Source: Arenicola marina (Eukaryota > Annelida > Polychaeta > Arenicolidae). Taken from it: a DNA stretch of 64,000 nt. Every line of letters starts with the position of its first letter. The first letter of the stretch is position 1. Positions 58,550 through 64,000 of the stretch are shown in pieces. The notes beneath the pieces were generated by a model. That model was not told where the DNA came from. It did no database searches and saw only the letters and a program-made list of their open reading frames with translations. The stretch lies in contig OZ025249.1 in NCBI GenBank assembly GCA_964019135.1, positions 19,431,088 through 19,495,087 on the forward strand, in the 5' to 3' direction. The translations under genes were made by a program, and so were the position numbers.

Positions 58550-61500
58550 GTCAGTATACATACAACAATTTTCCACCTGCATTATGATTTTTAAAATCTT
58601 TTGGAGAAAGTTTGGCCCAATAATTGGCTTAAGAACATCCCATGCTACTTATACAATAAGTGTATTCTTCTATATTAAAATCTAAATACATTATTTTCAA
58701 AATATTATATACCGTTTCTCAGGGAAAATGTTTTTGTATGAGCATCTTTAACGCATATCGCGCTGTCACCGGAGCTCACGTATTATTCATGCAGTGAAAT
58801 TGACACGATAGCGATTTCCTGGTTCCCAACATGGAAAATCGACCTTGTAAACGATCAAAACTAATGCCTTGTTACACCTCGTTTATAATTAGTACGTTGA
58901 AGAAGTCGCACATTCGCTAAATAAAGGGTGCTCGTTTCGCACGGAACGAACTTCCCACGTTATTTTAGCGAATGCACTCCAGGCCGTTCTTTCACTGTAG
59001 TACTTCAGAACCGATTTAAAAGAACGAGCCTTTGGCCATAAATTTGACCTCCTGGCATAGAAACTGGGATTAGTTATCTGTCCAGTGTGTGTACATGTGT
59101 GATGCTTAGCAAATGTTGTTTTGGTCAGCATATATTGTTATCGTAAGTATGCATTGTTGTGGGTAGCATACATTGTTATGGTAAACGTACATTGTTAGTG
59201 TAACCATGCCCTGTTATGTTCAGCATTCACCGTTCAGGCTGCCGTCTTGTGGTAAGCAAACGCGCCTTTTGCGTCCAATTGGCTCTTTATAAAGCAAATC
59301 GACTTCAGAGGCCGATTGGCCGTTTAGATTTAAAAGGCAAATCAGCCCTTAAGAGAAACATAAGCCAACTAGAGGGTAAATCGCCCCTTCATACTGCTTT
59401 TAACTGAACAGCATGCTGATGGTGCCGAACAGTTGTTCTGTCTTTGCCTGGTTACCATTTTCGGTACACCGATAATGCGAGGCGTTTGCTTCTTGTCGTT
59501 CCGTTGCTGGATTCGGTACTCCATGGCCCTCCGGTCCGCCCTCCGGTCCATGCTGCGGCCGGTGGGCCATGTTATAGGGCTAGATTCCGTATACCGTTTC
59601 GTACAATGCTGCCCCATGCTGGCCAAACCACACAAAATCCCCCATATGGAGCGGGCAGACTTTTGTACTTTTTATTATGCTTGGGTGCATGATTACTGCA
59701 TGAGATAGCGCCACAAGTCCATGTGGTGTCAACGGCATTCGCCACCGAAATAAACGATTTCATTATCTCTCAGCTGAACCAGAGTCTGTGTGTGTCAGCT
59801 CTCCGGGCAACCCAGCCCTGAATGTGATGAGAGCCATGGCGGATACAGGATCTAAATCAATATATATAATGATGATGACGTTACTCCAGTAGTCGCCACG
59901 CCGGCCATCATGGCTGTACCGTTGAACCCTGAGCGTTACCAGGTCATGTGCCGGTTGCGACCGGCCGTCGCGGCTAACTGCCATGGAGGCAACTACAACT
60001 ACCGATGTGGTGTCTGCAGCGCTAGGGGTTCAAGTTGGTTGTATGTTCAGGACGCTTTAACCACTTTTGGTCATATCGCGTCAATGGGAGAAGGAAGTGG
60101 AGGGTGGAGCCATGTCCCCAGGGATTACCCCCTACTCTTTGCGAAGAAGGACATGAGATCTGTATCCTGCGACCACACAGACATGGCCACAGCGGGGCTC
60201 GAACCATCGATCCACGTGCTAGCTAGCTATTAGGCTCTCAGGTGGCCAGAACACTCAATGCGAGCTCTCTAACCCACTGAGTTACCGGGCCGGTCCTCGG
60301 GGTTCAAATGTAGGGGGACGGTGACAGATCGCCAAACATAGGCACAGAGAGTCGCGATATGGTATAGTTAGTTGGACAACTCGATGTCGACTTGATCAAT
60401 AACATTAACCCAGCTAACACACAACGTTCGCACACGTTGGTTTTTGGTTGTAATCACGTCATCTCAAAATTAACAGCAGGACAATGTTGTTACAACGTTC
60501 GCCGCAAACATTGAAGTTATATTTTCTAGCCTTTATCCGATAAACATAAAACCTTTGCCATGTGTAGGTACTATTAAAACCTGGCTGCGTGTAGCAGTTG
60601 TTATAAATACAAAATGGTGAGAAGCCGAGAGTGGACGTTTTCCCAACGTTAGCCTAGGACAACGTTACCTGAAAAATTGAACATCATAAAAACAATCTGT
60701 AATTGATTGTATTTGACAATCACGCTTTTCATTAATTCATCATATACGCAGTTGTTTCTCAAAGAAGGCACAATTTTAATACTAGACTGAATGTCGGACA
60801 ACGTTGTCCGAAAACGTTCGGGCAGCGTAAAAACACTCTTCACAAAACATTTTCATGTTATCTCAACCCAAAAAAACGTTTACATGACGTTAACTTGTTA
60901 GCTGGGAACTCTCCAAAAGACAAGGAAATGCACTGTAACATTTCGCCGAAAGGGTATCAAACATTTTGCGAAGCTGCCCAAGATACCCGCCAAATCGACA
61001 AAAGAGGAATAAAGTAGAGACAAATACAGACTTCCTGAATTCGCTATTCATCTGACACTTGATAATTGCATATAATATGCCGGTAATATCATGCTCAGAA
61101 ATAGGTATGCAGTAGAATGTCCAAAAATAGCTAAATATTATAAAACCATTTCTTCAGTATGATAACAAGTTAAATATATATATGTGTGCATGTGTTAGAA
61201 TACCGAAGCTAGTTTGATAGTGGAAAGAATTACAAGCATGTATGGTAGGAAAGGCCAATAAAATGTGCATTGACGGTCAAAAGATCAATTGACCCCATCA
61301 AAGGTGGGGTTCAAAAGGTCACGCACAGCGTACTAGCAATCCTTAAGGCCACGTAAACGATACACATCGACAAGCAGATTTCACGAAGGCCACACGCGTA
61401 GACAACCAAAATTGAACATAAATTATTAAAAAAAATAATTGCATTTACAGAAGTTTCTAAAGCAGTACAGTTATATGGGCGAGACCCACCCTGACGCTAC

Positions 61501-61580
61501 CTTCGGCCAGATGACAGACGACCGAGCCTATCGTGCTGCCCTCATGGCCTACCAACTAAACATGAATCTAACAGTGACAG
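58439..61580 (+). CDS. Second matrix metalloproteinase (MMP-B), first two exons, continues past the window
   Basis: Exon 1 (58439-58549) and exon 2 (61451-61580) join in phase 0. They encode a signal peptide followed by an MMP propeptide. The exon structure mirrors MMP-A: exon 1 ends in phase 0, exon 2 starts in phase 0 and ends in phase 1. Catalytic and hemopexin exons should lie right of 64000. It lies in the same orientation about 8 kb downstream of MMP-A, so the pair looks like a tandem duplication, though an old one given the low identity of the propeptides. Confidence 0.78.
60034..60298 (-). mobile_element. tRNA-derived SINE with intact target duplication
   Basis: On the minus strand it reads GTAACTCAGTGGGTTAGAG, B-box-like GGTTCGAGCCCCG, TCGCAAAGAGTAGGGGGT, GGGGACATGGCTCC and TTAAAGCGTCCTGAAC. 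The 9-base repeat GGGGTTCAA flanks it at 60025-60033 and 60299-60307. Confidence 0.93.
60409..60906. mobile_element. MITE with CCCAGCTAACA termini, 498 bases
   Basis: Perfect 11-base terminal inverted repeats CCCAGCTAACA and TGTTAGCTGGG. The inside is rich in AACGTT and CAACGTT motifs and has no coding capacity. Elements of this look are widespread in marine invertebrates, as far as I recall. Confidence 0.8.
61451..61580 (+). CDS. MMP-B exon 2, propeptide
   Basis: Acceptor TGCATTTACAG, donor GTAAGT. It reads KFLKQYSYMGETHPDATFGQ, then RAYRAALMAYQLNMNLTVTG, matching the MMP propeptide (YLxxFGY ... ALxxFQxxxxLxVTG). It is exactly equivalent to MMP-A exon 2. Confidence 0.85.
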
Positions 61581-61933
61581 GTAAGTGATTCTTGAATGAC
61601 CGGTCTGCTCTAATGGACTACAAGATACAATATAAATCTAGATAACATCGGTTCGATAGGAACGGATTTTTGGCGATGTGCCAATAGTGCAAGGCCTGGG
61701 GAGGAGTGGTCCCACGGAGGCCGAGGCGCGAGGGTCAGTGGAAATTATTTTGTAATCTGTATACTGTATATGGGTTAGAGCTGCAAAAAGTGTCTAAGAA
61801 AACGAACAGAAAGAAACAGCCCCTCCACAAAGAAATAATTATATGAGCAAATCAAACTAAGTAATTAGGAAGAGCGAGAGTAGGGCAGTGTTGAGTCCGT
61901 CAGTACCATCAGCTCAAAATGTATGATGCTTGT

Positions 61934-64000
61934 TGCATTCAGTGTGGCGGTTTGGTTTAAAGAGAAAGAGAGAGCTTACGTTAGTGCCTTTGTGATGCAT
62001 TCAGTGTGGCCGTTTGGTTTAAAGAGAAAGAGAGAGCTTACGTTAGTGCCTTTGTGATGCATTCAGTGTGAACGTTTGGTTTAAAGAGAAAGAGGGAGCT
62101 TACGTTAGTGCCTTTGTGATGCATTCAGTGTGGCCGTTTGGTTTAAAGAGAAAGAGAGAGCTTACGTTAGTGCCTTTGTGATGCATTCAGTGTGAACGTT
62201 TGGTTTAAAGAGAAAGAGAGAGCTTACGTTAGTGCCTTTGTGATGCATTCAGTGTGGCCGTTTGGTTTAAAGAGAAAGAGAGAGCTTACGTTAGTGCCTT
62301 TGTGATGCATTCAGTGTGAACGTTTGGTTTAAAGAGAAAGAGGGAGCTTACGTTAGTGCCTTTGTGATGCATTCAGTGTGGCCGTTTGGTTTAAAGAGAA
62401 AGAGAGAGCTTACGTTAGTGCCTTTGTGATGCATTCAGTGTGAACGTTTGGTTTAAAGAGAAAGAGGGAGCTTACGTTAGTGCCTTTGTGATGCATTCAG
62501 TGTGGCCGTTTGGTTTAAAGAGAAAGAGAGAGCTTACGTTAGTGCCTTTATGATGCATTCAGTGTGAACGTTTGGTTTAAAGAGAAAGAGAGAGCTTACG
62601 TTAGTGCCTTTGTGATGCATTCAGTGTGGCCGTTTGGTTTAAAGAGAAAGAGAGAGCTTACGTTAGTGCCTTTGTGATGCATTCAGTGTGGCCGTTTGGT
62701 TTAAAGAGAAAGAGAGAGCTTACGTTAGTGCCTTTGTGATGCATTCAGTGTGGCCGTTTGGTTTAAAGAGAAAGAGAGAGCTTACGTTAGTGCCTTTGTG
62801 ATGCATTCAGTGTGAACGTTTGGTTTAAAGAGAAAGAGAGAGCTTACGTTAGTGCCTTTGTGATGCATTCAGTGTGGCCGTTTGGTTTAAAGAGAAAGAG
62901 AGAGCTTACGTTAGTGCCTTTGTGATGCATTCAGTGTGGCCGTTTGGTTTAAAGAGAAAGAGAGAGCTTACGTTAGTGCCTTTGTGATGCATTCAGTGTG
63001 GCCGTTTGGTTTAAAGAGAAAGAGAGAGCTTACGTTAGTGCCTTTGTGCTGCATTCAGTGTGGCCGTTTGGTTTAAAGAGAAAAAGAGAGCTTACGTTAG
63101 TGCTTTTGTGATGCATTCAGTGTGGCCGTTTGGTTTAAAGAGAAAGAGAGAGCTTACGTTAGTGCCTTTGTGCTGCTTTCAGTGTGAACGTTTGGTTTAA
63201 AGAGAAAGAGAGAGCTTACGTTAGTGCCTTTGTGATGCATTCAGTGTGGCCGTTTGGTTTAAAGAGAAAGAGAGAGCTTACGTTAGTGGCTTTGTGATGC
63301 ATTCAGTGTGGCCGTTTGGTTTAAAGAGAAAAAGAGAGCTTACGTTAGTGCCTTTGTGATGCATTCAGTGTGGCCGTTTGGTTTAAAGAGAAAGAGAGAG
63401 CTTACGTTAGTGCCTTTGTGATGCATTCAGTGTGAACGTTTGTTTTAAAGAGAAAGAGAGAGCTTACGTTAGTGCCTTTGTGATGCATTCAGTGTGGCCG
63501 TTTGGTTTAAAGAGAAAGAGAGAGCTTACGTTAGTGCCTTTGTGATGCATTCAGTGTGAACGTTTGTTTTAAAGAGAAAGAGAGAGCTTACGTTAGTGCC
63601 TTTGTGATGCATTCAGTGTGGCCGTTTGGTTTAAAGAGAAAGAGAGAGCTTACGTTAGTGCCTTTATGATGCATTCAGTGTGGCCGTTTGGTTTAAAGAG
63701 AAAGAGAGAGCTTACGTTAGTGCCTTTGTGATGCAATCAGTGTGAACGTTTGGTTTGAAGAGAAAGAGAGAGCTTACGTTAGTGCCTTTGTGATGCATTC
63801 AGTGTGAACGTTTGGTTTAAAGAGAAAGAGAGAGCTTACGTTAGTGCCTTTGTGATGCATTCAGTGTGAACGTTTGGTTTAAAGAGAGAGAGTTTACGTT
63901 AGTGCCTTTGTGATGCATTCAGTGTGGCCGTTTGGTTTAAAGAGAAAGAGAGAGCTTACGTTAGTGCCTTTGTGATGCATTCAGTGTGGCCGTTTGGTTT
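61934..64000. repeat. Minisatellite, 62-base unit, at least 33 copies, cut by the window edge
   Basis: The unit contains GCATTCAGTGTGGCCGTTTG, GTTTAAAGAGAAAGAGAGAG and CTTACGTTAGTGCCTTTGTG. Two unit types (TGTGGCCG and TGTGAACG) alternate irregularly. It lies in MMP-B intron 2, about 350 bases after the donor. Confidence 0.96.

Larger units (their letters stand above)
58550..61450 (+). other. MMP-B intron 1
   Basis: This contains a minus-strand SINE with target duplication (60025-60307) and a MITE (60409-60906). The rest is unique. An open region near 59369-59710 on both strands has no family match. Confidence 0.6.

Noticed and set aside
59369-59710. Open frames on both strands near 59.4-59.7 kb
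   Set aside because: No recognisable domain, no convincing splice sites, and position inside MMP-B intron 1. It may be chance.

Overview
The window is nuclear DNA from an animal. It holds three intron-rich genes, all on the + strand. The bases are AT-rich single-copy DNA broken by very large tandem arrays, tRNA-derived SINEs and small inverted-repeat elements, with one 200-base run of N. Codon phase and GT/AG borders allow most of the exons to be placed. The gene families, the many minisatellites and the SINEs suggest a marine invertebrate such as a mollusc or another lophotrochozoan. I cannot name the species from the sequence.

Layout. (1) About 1-25,985: the 3' part of a DLGAP5/HURP-like gene (GKAP/SAPAP family, mitotic spindle). 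It has 13 phase-compatible exons, 1,149 codons plus a stop, and its 5' end lies left of the window. One intron, which splits the most conserved GKAP motif, carries a 15.5 kb satellite of a 28-base unit. (2) About 25,990-34,600: intergenic, mostly a 5.3 kb G-rich array of a 34-35-base unit. (3) 34,610-50,564: a complete or nearly complete matrix metalloproteinase gene, called MMP-A here. It has a signal peptide, propeptide with cysteine switch, furin site, catalytic domain, a very long Thr/Ser/Pro hinge and a hemopexin domain. (4) About 50,565-58,438: an intergenic stretch with the N gap and transposon debris. (5) 58,439 to beyond the right edge: the first two exons of a second MMP gene, MMP-B, in tandem with the first. 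Its second intron begins another minisatellite that runs off the window.

The most unusual property is the relation between minisatellites and splice sites. In at least six introns a tandem array starts at, or within tens of bases of, a 5' splice site. In two of them the repeated unit contains the end of the exon and the splice donor itself, giving about 15 and about 35 tandem copies of the exon/GT border. A 3' splice site is also tandemly duplicated. A second point is that MMP-A keeps the catalytic zinc motif and the cysteine switch but has lost every ligand of the structural zinc that is standard in the family.

The many long open frames inside the arrays follow from repeat composition and are not taken as genes. 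DLGAP5-like and the MMPs have no obvious shared job. DLGAP5/HURP proteins bind spindle microtubules, and the MMPs are secreted proteases, so the neighbourhood looks incidental except for the tandem MMP pair.
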